Assembly (NCBI GenBank): GCA_902595115.1
Contig: CACJOS010000010.1
Span: 1-47,078 of the forward strand
DNA length: 47,078 nt
Source: an uncultured Pelagibacteraceae bacterium
GTDB lineage: Bacteria; Pseudomonadota; Alphaproteobacteria; Pelagibacterales; Pelagibacteraceae
Direction: 5' to 3'
Below are positions 27,539-35,818 of this stretch, piece after piece (the stretch's first letter is position 1; each line of letters begins with the position of its first letter). The notes beneath the pieces were generated by a model. It searched no databases. It worked only from the letters and a program-made list of their open reading frames with translations, and was not told the origin of the DNA. Position numbers and translations under genes: made by a program.

Positions 27539-27787
27539 ATGACCGAATTAACCAGAGGCATATTTCAAACTAGTAAATCATTTTATGATAGTAATAAAGG
27601 TTCATTATTAAGAACTTTAATCTATACTATCGGGCACTTTGCAATTGCTATTACAGTTTTAATGTTAATAGCGGATGTATCGTTTATGATTGCATTAACA
27701 GATGCAATTGTTGAGCCTTTAGCTAATGCAGTATGGTATTTTGTGCTAGATAAACTCTGGACAAGCAAATTAAGTAAGAAAAAATAA
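27539..27787 (+). CDS. DUF2061 small membrane protein
   Basis: An 82-residue inner-membrane protein resembling the DUF2061 family: SLLRTLIYTIGHFAIAITVL, a second segment around residues 44-60, and the family-like EPLANAVWYFVLDKLW near the C-terminus, with a basic tail. Function unknown for the family. An ATG four bases upstream (27535) is in another frame. It follows katG by 14 bp and converges on the SH3-like gene, with the two stop codons directly adjacent. Confidence 0.8.
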   Translation: MTELTRGIFQTSKSFYDSNKGSLLRTLIYTIGHFAIAITVLMLIADVSFMIALTDAIVEPLANAVWYFVLDKLWTSKLSKKK

Positions 27788-28228
27788 TTAGTTTTTACCC
27801 CATACATTATACATATTAATCCACCCTTTATAAGTTTGGCTACTAACTTCGCACCAATCTTTTTTGCATTTTTTTAAGACAAGTAATCTACCACTATCTA
27901 TATTTGCAATAGGTTTTGAATAAACACTTGGTTTTTTAAATAGAATTCTATTTGATAAAACAATTACAGAATTTACTTTTTTTAATTGAGAGATGTGTAT
28001 CCATCCACTATTTTTTTTATGGTCAATTACTTTTCTAAAGTTCTCTTTTTTATCAATGACTTTGACTGGTAAATATTTTTTTTTATAAATAAATTTTACA
28101 GGATAATCTAAACCTGGACCCATTCTTACATTTACTTTAGAATTTTTTAGCATTAAATAGTAATTTTCATTACTAAATGCAGTAGTACAAAAAAAAATTA
28201 AAAAGAAAAAAATTATTTTTTTCCGCAT
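27788..28228 (-). CDS. Secreted SH3-like domain protein
   Basis: A periplasmic protein of about 146 residues with bacterial SH3-type repeats. The signal peptide is RKKIIFFFLIFFCTTAFS, cleaved before NENYYLML. The first SH3 motif is KNSKVNVRMGPGLDYPVKF, followed by SGWIHISQL near 76-84; the second runs about 90-146 with CEVSSQTYKGWINMYNVW. Such domains often bind peptidoglycan. An alternative non-ATG start two codons upstream (28234) is less likely than the ATG at 28228. The 5' end overlaps the MoeB/ThiF-type gene. Confidence 0.8.
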   Translation of the reverse strand: MRKKIIFFFLIFFCTTAFSNENYYLMLKNSKVNVRMGPGLDYPVKFIYKKKYLPVKVIDKKENFRKVIDHKKNSGWIHISQLKKVNSVIVLSNRILFKKPSVYSKPIANIDSGRLLVLKKCKKDWCEVSSQTYKGWINMYNVWGKN

Positions 28229-28971
28229 ATACAATTCTTTTTTTTTGAAAATCTCGTATGTCTAAAAGTTAAATTTAAAAGATTTATTATCAAGATTTTA
28301 TTTGATAGCACGTTTTTTAGACCTAATATATATTTAAGAACTTCTGTTGCCTGTATGTTGCCCACTATACCTGCAACTGGACCTAAAATTCCATCAGTTT
28401 CACAGTTTAAAACTTCTTCGTTAACATCTGATTGATAAAAACATTTTAAACATGCCTCATTATTTCTTTTAAAATTAAAAGAAAAGATATGACCGTCGTA
28501 TTTACCTATGGCACCGACTATAAATATTTTTTTTAATTTATTTGCAAATTGGTTCAATAAAAATTTTGTCTTAAAATTATCAGAACCATCTACAATAATA
28601 TCAAATTGATTTAATATTTTATAAGCGTTTTTTTTTGTTATTTTAGTTTTATAAATTTTAGTTTTTACGTCAGGATTAATATCAATTATTTTTTTTTTTA
28701 ATACCTCAACTTTATATTTTCCCACATCCTTCAATGTATAAATTGATTGCCGATGTATGTTTGATGCATCAACTTTATCATAATCAACTATGCCTATTTT
28801 TCCTACTCCTGCTCTAGATAAATAATCAGCAACTGGACATCCAAGACCACCCGTTCCTACAATCAAAACATTTGAACTAAGTATTTTTTTTTGACCTATC
28901 GTTCCAACATTTTTCAGAACTATCTGTCTTGAATATTTTTCAATTTGTTTTGTGGAAAGATTTTTCCTCAT
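28213..28971 (-). CDS. ThiF/MoeB/HesA-family adenylyltransferase
   Basis: E1-like enzyme that adenylates the C-terminal glycine of a small sulfur-carrier protein (MoaD or ThiS). The 252-residue product has the P-loop-like GTGGLG at residues 39-44, the conserved DYDKVDASNIHRQ near 63-75, DGSDNF near 129-134, a zinc-binding C-x2-C in CLKCF and the second pair CICG at the C-terminus. Overall layout is MoeB-like. No molybdopterin or thiamine genes are in the window, so the partner carrier cannot be named. It overlaps dut by 4 bp. Confidence 0.85.
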   Translation of the reverse strand: MRKNLSTKQIEKYSRQIVLKNVGTIGQKKILSSNVLIVGTGGLGCPVADYLSRAGVGKIGIVDYDKVDASNIHRQSIYTLKDVGKYKVEVLKKKIIDINPDVKTKIYKTKITKKNAYKILNQFDIIVDGSDNFKTKFLLNQFANKLKKIFIVGAIGKYDGHIFSFNFKRNNEACLKCFYQSDVNEEVLNCETDGILGPVAGIVGNIQATEVLKYILGLKNVLSNKILIINLLNLTFRHTRFSKKKNCICGKK

Positions 28972-29405
28972 TTGCCAGTAGAACCAAAACCTCCACTTCC
29001 TCTAATTGTTTCAGGAAGTTCATTCACTTCTTTAAATTCGATTTTTAATACTGGTGTGAGAATCATTTGTGCTATTCTATCATCGCAATTTATCACAAAT
29101 TCACTTTCACCATGATTAAAGATTATTACTTTAATTTCACCTCGATAATCACTATCAATAGTTCCTGGAGTGTTAAGAACACTGATGCTTTGTTTAGCTG
29201 CTAATCCAGATCTTGGTCTTATTTGTACTTCAAATTCTTCAGGAAAAGCTATTGAGATTCCAGTTGGAATTAAAGCTGATGCTCTAGGCTTGATTTTAAT
29301 TGGTTTTTCAATAAATGCCATTAAATCCATCCCCGATGAGCCAATAGTTTTATATTTTGGCAACTTTACTTTTGGATCAAGCCTTTTTACTAAAACTTTA
29401 ACCAT
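28968..29405 (-). CDS. dut: dUTP diphosphatase
   Basis: Hydrolyses dUTP to dUMP and pyrophosphate, keeping uracil out of DNA and supplying dTMP synthesis. The 145-residue trimeric-type dUTPase shows all five motifs: SGMDLMA, PRSGLAAK, GTIDSDYRGEI, DRIAQMI and the C-terminal RGSGGFGSTGK. It is 3 bp downstream of coaBC; the coaBC-dut pair is widely conserved in Proteobacteria. Confidence 0.97.
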   Translation of the reverse strand: MVKVLVKRLDPKVKLPKYKTIGSSGMDLMAFIEKPIKIKPRASALIPTGISIAFPEEFEVQIRPRSGLAAKQSISVLNTPGTIDSDYRGEIKVIIFNHGESEFVINCDDRIAQMILTPVLKIEFKEVNELPETIRGSGGFGSTGK

Positions 29406-29408
29406 TAA

Positions 29409-30608
29409 TTATTCCAGATTTGAAACAATTTTTTTTACAATTTTGTTAGCAATTACAGATTTTTTATCTTTAGAAATTTTTTCAATTTCCCCATTTTTGT
29501 ACAAGATGCTTACTTCATTGAAGTCTGAATCAAAGCCTATCTCTTTATTAGAAACATCGTTTGCAATTAACCAATCACAATTTTTTTCATTTATTTTTTT
29601 TTGTGAATTTTCAATTATATCATTGGTTTCAGCTGAAAAACCTAATACCAATTTAGGTCTTAAGGAATTATGGTTTGAAACATGTTTTAAAATATCAATA
29701 TTTTTTTCTAAACTAAGGCTATAGTTTTCTTTATTTTTAATTTTAGTTTCGGATACTTCTTTGAGCTTGAAATCTGCGACAGCAGCAGAAAAAATTGCTA
29801 CATCTACAGGCAGATTTTCAATTACGGCATCAAACATTTCTTTTGCTGAATTAATATTGATTATTTTTACACCTTTAATTGGATCAAGTTGCGTTGGACC
29901 CGATATAAGGGTTGTATTAAACCCACTTCTTTTAAGTGAATTTGCTATCTCATAACCTTGTTTTCCGCTTGATTTGTTAGTTATATACCTTACCGGATCA
30001 ATAAATTCTTTGGTAGGTCCGGCAGTTACAAGTGCTTTAAGGCCATTGTTTTTTTTTAATTCTTTTGATTTTTTTTCCAAAAAATTAATTATTTCTAGTG
30101 GTTCGGTCATTTTACCTTCGCCATACTCTCCACATGCCATATCGCCGATATCTGGGCCTATAAATTCATGACCCATATTTTTTAAAATATTTACGTTGTT
30201 TTGATTAGATTTATTTTCCCACATTCTAACATTCATAGCTGGAGCAATATAAAATTCTTTATCTGCAGCTAATAATACAGTTGATGCTAAGTCATCAGCA
30301 TTAGCATTTGAAATTTTTGATAATGTATTTGCAGTTGCAGGCGCAATTAATATTATATCTGCCCATCTAGATAGTGAAATATGATCCATCTCAGCTTCAG
30401 AACTTGGATCAAATAAGTCTGTATAAACTTTTTCTTGAGATAAACCAGTAACAGAAAGAGGTGTTACAAATTTGTTAGCATTCTTAGAAAGTATAGTTTT
30501 AACTGAGCTACCTTTTTTTTTCAAAAGTCTAATTAATTCTAAAGCTTTATAAGCTGCAATTCCTCCTGTTATAACTAGTAATACTTTTTTATTTTTTAAT
30601 TCACTCAT
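29409..30608 (-). CDS. coaBC: Bifunctional phosphopantothenoylcysteine decarboxylase/phosphopantothenate-cysteine ligase
   Basis: Two consecutive coenzyme A steps: ligation of cysteine to phosphopantothenate (CoaB) and decarboxylation of the product (CoaC). The N-terminal flavoprotein domain (about 1-180) has VTGGIAAYKALEL, PAMNVRMWEN and MACGEYGEGKM; the C-terminal ligase domain (about 185-399) has TAGPTKEFIDPVRYITNKSS and the KLVLGFSAET region. The 399-residue length is standard. It lies 7 bp behind ubiB. Confidence 0.97.
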   Translation of the reverse strand: MSELKNKKVLLVITGGIAAYKALELIRLLKKKGSSVKTILSKNANKFVTPLSVTGLSQEKVYTDLFDPSSEAEMDHISLSRWADIILIAPATANTLSKISNANADDLASTVLLAADKEFYIAPAMNVRMWENKSNQNNVNILKNMGHEFIGPDIGDMACGEYGEGKMTEPLEIINFLEKKSKELKKNNGLKALVTAGPTKEFIDPVRYITNKSSGKQGYEIANSLKRSGFNTTLISGPTQLDPIKGVKIININSAKEMFDAVIENLPVDVAIFSAAVADFKLKEVSETKIKNKENYSLSLEKNIDILKHVSNHNSLRPKLVLGFSAETNDIIENSQKKINEKNCDWLIANDVSNKEIGFDSDFNEVSILYKNGEIEKISKDKKSVIANKIVKKIVSNLE

Positions 30609-30615
30609 CTTTGGA

Positions 30616-32184
30616 TTAAAATACCATGAAACCTATAAATACAAGCAGTAATAAGCCAATAATACTCTGATTTCTAAAGGTTTTCATTTCAAGTTCTTTA
30701 TTTTTCATTGCTGAGTAAGAATTTGTATTTTGTGGAATCTGACCACTTGCAAGGAATGTTAGTGCTTGATTAGCTTTTTCCATCATTTGTGGTAATTCAG
30801 GAAGTTTTTTTAAAACTTCTGCAGAATCCTTTAAAGTTTCTGTAAAATTATTTATTGGATCTTTTGTTTCTCTTAACCATTTTTCTAACACTGGTCTTGA
30901 AGTCTCCCATATATTAGTTTCTGGGTTTAGTTTTCTTGCGACTCCTTCCACTACTACCATTGTTTTTTGTAACAAAAGTAGCTGAGGTTGAGTTGGCATA
31001 TTAAATTTTTCTGTAATATCAAACAACTGTTTAAGTAATCTCCCACCTGAAATATCCTTAACTGATTGACCAAAAATTGGTTCACCTATTGATCTCAAAG
31101 CTTGAGCGAGCTCATCAACATTTACATTATTTGGCACTAAGCCTGCTACGAGATGAACTTCAGCGACTTTTTTATAGTCTCTTTGAATAAAACCAAATAA
31201 AATCTCCGCTAAATATCTTCTGTTGAGTTTGTCAATTCTACCCATTATACCAAAATCAATTGGCACTATTTGTCCACTTTCATTTATAAATAAATTACCT
31301 TGGTGCATATCAGCATGAAAAAACCCATCTCTTACTGCATGTCTTAAAAAATGTTGTATAATATTCGAGGCAATATTTTTTACATCTATATCTCTTTCAT
31401 TAATTAAATCTCTTTCTCTTATGGAAACTCCATCAACCCAATCTAAAGTCAAAACTTTTTCACTAGTATAAATCCAGTATATTTTGGGCACAAAAAACCC
31501 AGAATCATTCTTTGTATTTTCGGCAAATTCGTTAGCGGCCGCTGCTTCAAACCTTAAGTCCATCTCATGATTAGTAATTTCCTTTAGAAGAAAAACTACT
31601 TCTACCAGTTTAAGTCTTTTAGTTTTTGTTACTGTACTTTGAATTATGTATGCAAGAAGCATCAAAGCATCAATCTCTTCATTAAAAACTTTTTTTATTT
31701 CAGGTCTTAATATTTTAATTGCTACATCTTTTACGGTTCCATTTTCATTGATCTGTGCTTTATGGACTTGCGCTATGGATGCTGCAGCCACTGGCTCACT
31801 AAGATTTAAAATAGAATTGTAATTATCTAAGCCTAAACTTTCTTTTAAAATATTTTTAGCTTCTGACATTTTAAATGGAGGTAATCTATCTTGAAGTTTT
31901 TCTAATTTTTTTGAAACCTCCTCGCCAATTATATCTGGCCTAGTTGCTAAAAATTGACCTAATTTGATAAATGTTGTTCCCATACCCTGAATAGATTCAC
32001 ATAGTTTGTCTTCATCAGATTTATTATTTAAAGGATCTTTTTGTTTGTAAAATGAAAAGGCAAAAATGTTTAATAAAATTTTAATAATTAATGGTGGCTG
32101 ATGTATTTTCGAGACTATTTCTACAGCATCGGATTTAGCCAATCTTCTTGCAATCCTGAATAAAATAAAAATCTTTCTTAACAT
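30616..32184 (-). CDS. ubiB: Ubiquinone biosynthesis protein kinase-like UbiB
   Basis: ABC1/ADCK-family atypical kinase/ATPase needed for ubiquinone synthesis at the inner membrane. The 522-residue product shows the KxGQ-type motif as FIKLGQFLATRPDI near residues 74-87, an alanine-rich nucleotide loop AAASIAQVHKA near 132, VAIKILRP, and HADMHQGNLF plus DFGIMGR of the catalytic loops near 290-320. The C-terminus holds a membrane segment (SIIGLLLLVFIGFMVF). It shares a base with the ubiE stop region, as in the usual ubiE-ubiB pair. Confidence 0.95.
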   Translation of the reverse strand: MLRKIFILFRIARRLAKSDAVEIVSKIHQPPLIIKILLNIFAFSFYKQKDPLNNKSDEDKLCESIQGMGTTFIKLGQFLATRPDIIGEEVSKKLEKLQDRLPPFKMSEAKNILKESLGLDNYNSILNLSEPVAAASIAQVHKAQINENGTVKDVAIKILRPEIKKVFNEEIDALMLLAYIIQSTVTKTKRLKLVEVVFLLKEITNHEMDLRFEAAAANEFAENTKNDSGFFVPKIYWIYTSEKVLTLDWVDGVSIRERDLINERDIDVKNIASNIIQHFLRHAVRDGFFHADMHQGNLFINESGQIVPIDFGIMGRIDKLNRRYLAEILFGFIQRDYKKVAEVHLVAGLVPNNVNVDELAQALRSIGEPIFGQSVKDISGGRLLKQLFDITEKFNMPTQPQLLLLQKTMVVVEGVARKLNPETNIWETSRPVLEKWLRETKDPINNFTETLKDSAEVLKKLPELPQMMEKANQALTFLASGQIPQNTNSYSAMKNKELEMKTFRNQSIIGLLLLVFIGFMVF

Positions 32185-32888
32185 TAAACCTTCCAGCCAG
32201 AATGTATTGCAACTATTCCACCATTAAAATTTCTATATTTGCAATTTGTAAAATTATTACTTTTCATGCAATCAATTAGTTCTTCTTGATTAATAAATTT
32301 ATCTATACTCTCAACTAGATACTCATATGGCTGTTTATCTCCAACAACAAAATCACCTATTTTTGGTATCAGTTTTGAATATTTCTCATAAATTTTTCTT
32401 AAATTTTCATTTTGAACTTTTGAAAATTCAAGGCATAAAAATTTTCCACCTGGTTTAAGAACTCTAAAGGCTTCTTTTATAGACTTATCAATATTTTTAG
32501 TATTTCTTAATCCGAAACTAATAGTATAGAAGTCGAAATAATTATTTTTAAATTTTAAATTTTCAGCCGAATTTACATACCATTTAATATTATCAATATT
32601 CTTAAATTTTTTTTTTCCTTCGTTAATCATATTTTTATTTGGGTCAACATTGTAAACCACACCATTATAATTAAGCGAATCCAAGAATAATTTACCAATA
32701 TCACCAGTGCCACATGCTACATCTATTAACTTCGAATTTTTGGATGGAGACATCATATTTATTAAATCCTTCTTCCAAAGCCTGTGAAGTCCAAGCGACA
32801 TGAAGTCATTCATCAAATCGTACTTGTTTGATACTTTGTCGAAGACTTCCTGAACAAGTCCTTTATTATTTTGTAAAATTTGTTTCAT
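32184..32888 (-). CDS. ubiE: Ubiquinone C-methyltransferase UbiE
   Basis: SAM-dependent C-methyltransferase of the ubiquinone ring. The 234-residue class I methyltransferase has VFDKVSNKYDLMNDFMSLGLH near the N-terminus, the SAM motif LIDVACGTGDIG near 52-63, SFGLRNTKNIDKS near 120 and the C-terminal GGIVAIHSGWK, all typical for UbiE. It overlaps ubiB by one base and is divergent from mutM with 34 bp between. Confidence 0.96.
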   Translation of the reverse strand: MKQILQNNKGLVQEVFDKVSNKYDLMNDFMSLGLHRLWKKDLINMMSPSKNSKLIDVACGTGDIGKLFLDSLNYNGVVYNVDPNKNMINEGKKKFKNIDNIKWYVNSAENLKFKNNYFDFYTISFGLRNTKNIDKSIKEAFRVLKPGGKFLCLEFSKVQNENLRKIYEKYSKLIPKIGDFVVGDKQPYEYLVESIDKFINQEELIDCMKSNNFTNCKYRNFNGGIVAIHSGWKV

Positions 32889-32911
32889 TATTTTTTTTTA
32901 ATATCTGATAA

Positions 32912-32917
32912 TATAGT
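32912..32917 (+). promoter_or_regulatory. Candidate -10 element of mutM
   Basis: TATAGT lies five bases before the mutM ATG, in the 34-bp ubiE-mutM divergent gap. No Shine-Dalgarno sequence and no clear -35 are seen. A start site at or near the ATG would make the mRNA leaderless. Chance occurrence in AT-rich DNA is possible. Confidence 0.35.
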
Positions 32918-32922
32918 ACTTA

Positions 32923-33816
32923 ATGCCAGAATTGCCAGAAGTAGAAATTGTTAAACAGTCACTTATAAAAAACATTAAATCTCAAAAAATTCTAAAAGTA
33001 ATAGTAAGAAATAGAAATCTAAGATTTAAAATACCAAAAAATTTTAAGAGTATTCTTCAAAATAAAAAAATTATTAATATAAGAAGGTTTTCTAAGTATA
33101 TAATTCTTGAACTTTCAAACAAATCGTATTGCATTTTACATTTGGGAATGTCTGGAACGATACATATTATTAAAAAAAAAAGGAAAAACTTCGTTACAAA
33201 TTCAAGTTTTTATCACTCACCATTTTTACCAAAAAAACATAATCATGTTGAATTTATATTTAACAAATTGAGACTTATTTATAATGATCCAAGAAGATTT
33301 GGATATTTCAAAATTTTAAATGATCATTTAAAATTAAAAAATTTTATTAAAAAGTACGGCATTGAACCTTTTAATAAAAAGTTTAATTATAATTATGTTA
33401 AAAGTAGACTACAAAATAAGAAAAAAAATATTAAAGATTATCTTTTAGATCAAAAATTTGTTTCTGGTATTGGAAACATTTATGCATCAGAAATTTTGTT
33501 TGAAAGTAAAATAAATCCTAAAAAAAAATCATGTGATCTTTTGGAAAATGAATTGAAAAATATGGTGAAATATTCAAAAATTGTTTTAAGAAATTCAATT
33601 AAAAGGGGTGGTTCAAGTATAAGAAATTTTGTTAATACCTCAGGCGACATTGGCAGTTTTCAAAAATATTTTAAAGTTTATAGAAGAGAGGGAAAAAACT
33701 GTCCTAAAATTAATTGCGATGGTAAGATTTTGCGTATAGTAATTTCGAATAGATCGACTTTCTATTGCAATAATTGTCAAAAAAATAAAAATAAGCAGTT
33801 GACCGTGCCAATTTGA
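32923..33816 (+). CDS. mutM: Formamidopyrimidine-DNA glycosylase
   Basis: Base-excision repair enzyme removing 8-oxoguanine and formamidopyrimidines, with AP-lyase activity. The catalytic N-terminal Pro-Glu is exact after Met (PELPEVE). The 297-residue product has the H2TH region around DQKFVSGIGNIYASEILF and a C-terminal zinc finger of the form C-x4-C-x16-C-x2-C (CPKINC to CNNC). The order mutM-rpsT-dnaA is typical of alphaproteobacteria. Confidence 0.96.
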   Translation: MPELPEVEIVKQSLIKNIKSQKILKVIVRNRNLRFKIPKNFKSILQNKKIINIRRFSKYIILELSNKSYCILHLGMSGTIHIIKKKRKNFVTNSSFYHSPFLPKKHNHVEFIFNKLRLIYNDPRRFGYFKILNDHLKLKNFIKKYGIEPFNKKFNYNYVKSRLQNKKKNIKDYLLDQKFVSGIGNIYASEILFESKINPKKKSCDLLENELKNMVKYSKIVLRNSIKRGGSSIRNFVNTSGDIGSFQKYFKVYRREGKNCPKINCDGKILRIVISNRSTFYCNNCQKNKNKQLTVPI

Positions 33817-33827
33817 GCAGTTATATC
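33799..33827 (+). promoter_or_regulatory. Candidate rpsT promoter
   Basis: TTGACC (33799-33804), a 17-base spacer and TATATC (33822-33827), placed in the last codons of mutM. Ten bases remain to the rpsT ATG at 33838, so the 5' leader would be only a few bases. The spacing is ideal and the -35 matches five of six consensus bases. Confidence 0.5.
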
Positions 33828-33837
33828 TCCTCGCGTT

Positions 33838-34098
33838 ATGGCAAATACAAAATCCGCAATTAAAACTACTAGAAGAATATCTAGAGAAACAAAAGTGAAC
33901 AAGCTTAGAAAAAGTAGGTTCAAAAATGCTATAAAAAAAATGAACGTTTTGATTGAAAAGAAAAATAAAAAAGAGGCTTTAAGTTATTTACCAAAATTAA
34001 ACTCAGAAATCATGAAAATTGCTAAGACCGGTATTATTAAAAAGGGAAACGCCTCTAGAAATTTGTCAAGACTTACAAAAAAAATAAACGCTCTTTAA
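33838..34098 (+). CDS. rpsT: 30S ribosomal protein S20
   Basis: Small-subunit protein that binds 16S rRNA helices near the bottom of the 30S body. The 86-residue, lysine-rich, all-helical product starts MANTKSAIKTTRRISRE and ends with GIIKKGNASRNLSRLTKKI, as in other S20 proteins. It is 21 bp behind mutM and followed by the dnaA upstream region. Confidence 0.97.
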   Translation: MANTKSAIKTTRRISRETKVNKLRKSRFKNAIKKMNVLIEKKNKKEALSYLPKLNSEIMKIAKTGIIKKGNASRNLSRLTKKINAL

Positions 34099-34178
34099 CA
34101 ACCCCTAAGCGACATCAGTATCTTCAACTTTTGGTTTACACTAAATATCTTAAACTTTTATTTTTAAATACTAAATAT

Positions 34179-34193
34179 AGATTAATTTAATCT
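34179..34193. repeat. 15-bp palindrome upstream of dnaA
   Basis: AGATTAATTTAATCT is a perfect inverted repeat (7 bp arms around one base). It could be a protein-binding site or simply reflect the A/T-rich composition. Confidence 0.45.
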
Positions 34194-34255
34194 GTTAAAA
34201 ATTTTTCTTTTTTATTTTTTTTTTAAAAAAAATTACCACCTTTAGTTTAAAAAAT

Positions 34256-34300
34256 TTCTATTATAGATTTAATTTTCAATTCTATTACAGATTTAATTTT
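34256..34300 (+). repeat. Two tandem 21-bp repeats, period 24 bp, upstream of dnaA
   Basis: A 21-mer beginning TTCTATTA and ending GATTTAATTTT occurs at 34256-34276 and again at 34280-34300 with one difference (TATAG against TACAG in the centre). A weaker third relative with CAGATTTTATT lies near 34320. A 24-bp period is a little over two helical turns, which would place bound proteins on about the same face. Confidence 0.7.
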
Positions 34301-34405
34301 TAATTTAATAATACACTTGCAGATTTTATTTTTTTTTTACTTTTTGAAAATTTTTGTTGATAAAATTTTTTAAAAGTCTGTAAATGAAATTCTTACAAAT
34401 ATCTC

Positions 34406-35818
34406 ATGAACAACAAAATAACACTTAATTCTAACTCTCAAACACAGCTCTCTTGGGAAAAAATTCAATCAGATTTGAAATATAAGTTTGGAAATGATAT
34501 TTATGATAGCTGGCTTCGAAAAATTACTTTTGAAGAAGAGTTTAATAATTACATATTATTATCAGTTACAACACCATTTATAAGAGATTGGATTACATCA
34601 AGGTATCTTGACCAAATCTTACAAACAGTTAAATCTCATAAGTCGGAAATAAGTAGAATAGAACTATCTATAAATTCGAGTTTAGCCAAAGAAAAATTTG
34701 AACCAAAAGTTGTAGATAAAATTGAAAAACCAAGTAGTAACATTTCATTCATAAAAGATTTTGTATTTCAATATAACAGAATTGACCCAAATAAAAGTTT
34801 TGAGACTTTTATTACTGGTGAAAGCAATAAGTTGGCTTTTGAGGCTTCCAAAAAAGTTTCTGAAAAGATCTCTCACTATAATCCGTTGTACATTTATGCT
34901 GGTGTTGGAATGGGCAAAACTCACTTGTTAAATGCTATAGGGCTTAAACTTAAACAAGAAAATAAAGTAATGCTTATTTCTGCCGAGAGATTTATGTATC
35001 AATTTGTAAAAGCTATAAAATCAAATGATATGGTTAAATTTAAAGATTATTTTCGAAATGCTGATGTATTTTTAATAGATGACATTCAATTTATGAATGG
35101 AAAAGAGGCTATGCAAGAAGAGTTTTTTCACACTTTTAATGCTCTTCTTGATAAAGGATCACAAATAATAATTTCTGGAGATAGACCGCCAAATAAACTT
35201 TCTAGAATACAAGAACGAATAAAATCTAGATTTTCTGGAGGATTAGTAATTGATATTCAGCAGCCTGATTTAGAGTTAAGAAAGAAAATTATCAAGTTTA
35301 AGTCGGAAGAATTAATTAAATATCATGCAAACCAAATAAATATATCTGATGAGATTCAACTTTTTTTAAGCAAAGAAATTAAAAATAGTATTAGAGAATT
35401 AGTCGGTGCTTTGAATAGAATTGTCTCATTTTCAAGAATCTATAACAAAACACCTAACATTTCTGAGATAAAAATTATTTTAAAAGATTTGCTTAATTAC
35501 TCAGAAAATAAAGTTACAGTTGATTTAATACAATCTTTGGTATGTAAATTTTTTAAAATATCTAAAACTGAGATGTTATCTTCAAGACGATCAAGATATT
35601 TAGTTAGACCCAGGCAAACAGCAATCTATCTCACTAAACTTTTAACTACAAAATCATTACCAGAAATAGGTAGAGATTTTTCAAATAGAGACCATACTAC
35701 TGTGATACACTCTATAAAAACGATTGAAAATTTAAAGAAAAATGACAATGAGCTATGTAACAATATTGATACTTTAAAAAATCAAATTTTATACAACAAT
35801 CAGAAAAATGAAATTTAA
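34406..35818 (+). CDS. dnaA: Chromosomal replication initiator protein DnaA
   Basis: AAA+ ATPase that opens the chromosome origin. The 470-residue product has the N-terminal domain I (about 14-80), a linker, the AAA+ core with Walker A GVGMGKTH at residues 166-173 and Walker B FLIDDIQF with Asp225-Asp226, and the C-terminal DNA-binding domain with RPRQTAIYLTK and the DnaA signature GRDFSNRDHTTVIHSI. It overlaps dnaN by 11 bp, so expression of both is coupled. Confidence 0.98.
   Translation: MNNKITLNSNSQTQLSWEKIQSDLKYKFGNDIYDSWLRKITFEEEFNNYILLSVTTPFIRDWITSRYLDQILQTVKSHKSEISRIELSINSSLAKEKFEPKVVDKIEKPSSNISFIKDFVFQYNRIDPNKSFETFITGESNKLAFEASKKVSEKISHYNPLYIYAGVGMGKTHLLNAIGLKLKQENKVMLISAERFMYQFVKAIKSNDMVKFKDYFRNADVFLIDDIQFMNGKEAMQEEFFHTFNALLDKGSQIIISGDRPPNKLSRIQERIKSRFSGGLVIDIQQPDLELRKKIIKFKSEELIKYHANQINISDEIQLFLSKEIKNSIRELVGALNRIVSFSRIYNKTPNISEIKIILKDLLNYSENKVTVDLIQSLVCKFFKISKTEMLSSRRSRYLVRPRQTAIYLTKLLTTKSLPEIGRDFSNRDHTTVIHSIKTIENLKKNDNELCNNIDTLKNQILYNNQKNEI

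Larger units (their letters stand above)
34099..34405. other. 307-bp extremely AT-rich spacer between rpsT and dnaA (possible replication-origin or dnaA control region)
   Basis: No gene is visible. The stretch holds a 15-bp palindrome (34179-34193), a T-run followed by an A-run near 34217-34232, a tandem repeat at 34256-34300 and further T-runs. One near-match to a DnaA box lies on the minus strand: TTATCAACA (34355-34363), one base from TTATCCACA; another weak one is TAATACACT (34309-34317). There is no cluster of consensus boxes. dnaA and dnaN follow, the usual neighbours of an alphaproteobacterial dnaA control region; an origin is only possible. Confidence 0.4.

Noticed and set aside
29170..29724. 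Plus-strand frame of 184 codons opposite dut and coaBC
   Set aside because: It spans two well-established minus-strand genes and codes for a composition-driven hydrophobic peptide.
34256..34300. Tandem repeat as a set of DnaA boxes
   Set aside because: The repeat unit has no resemblance to TTATNCACA on either strand.
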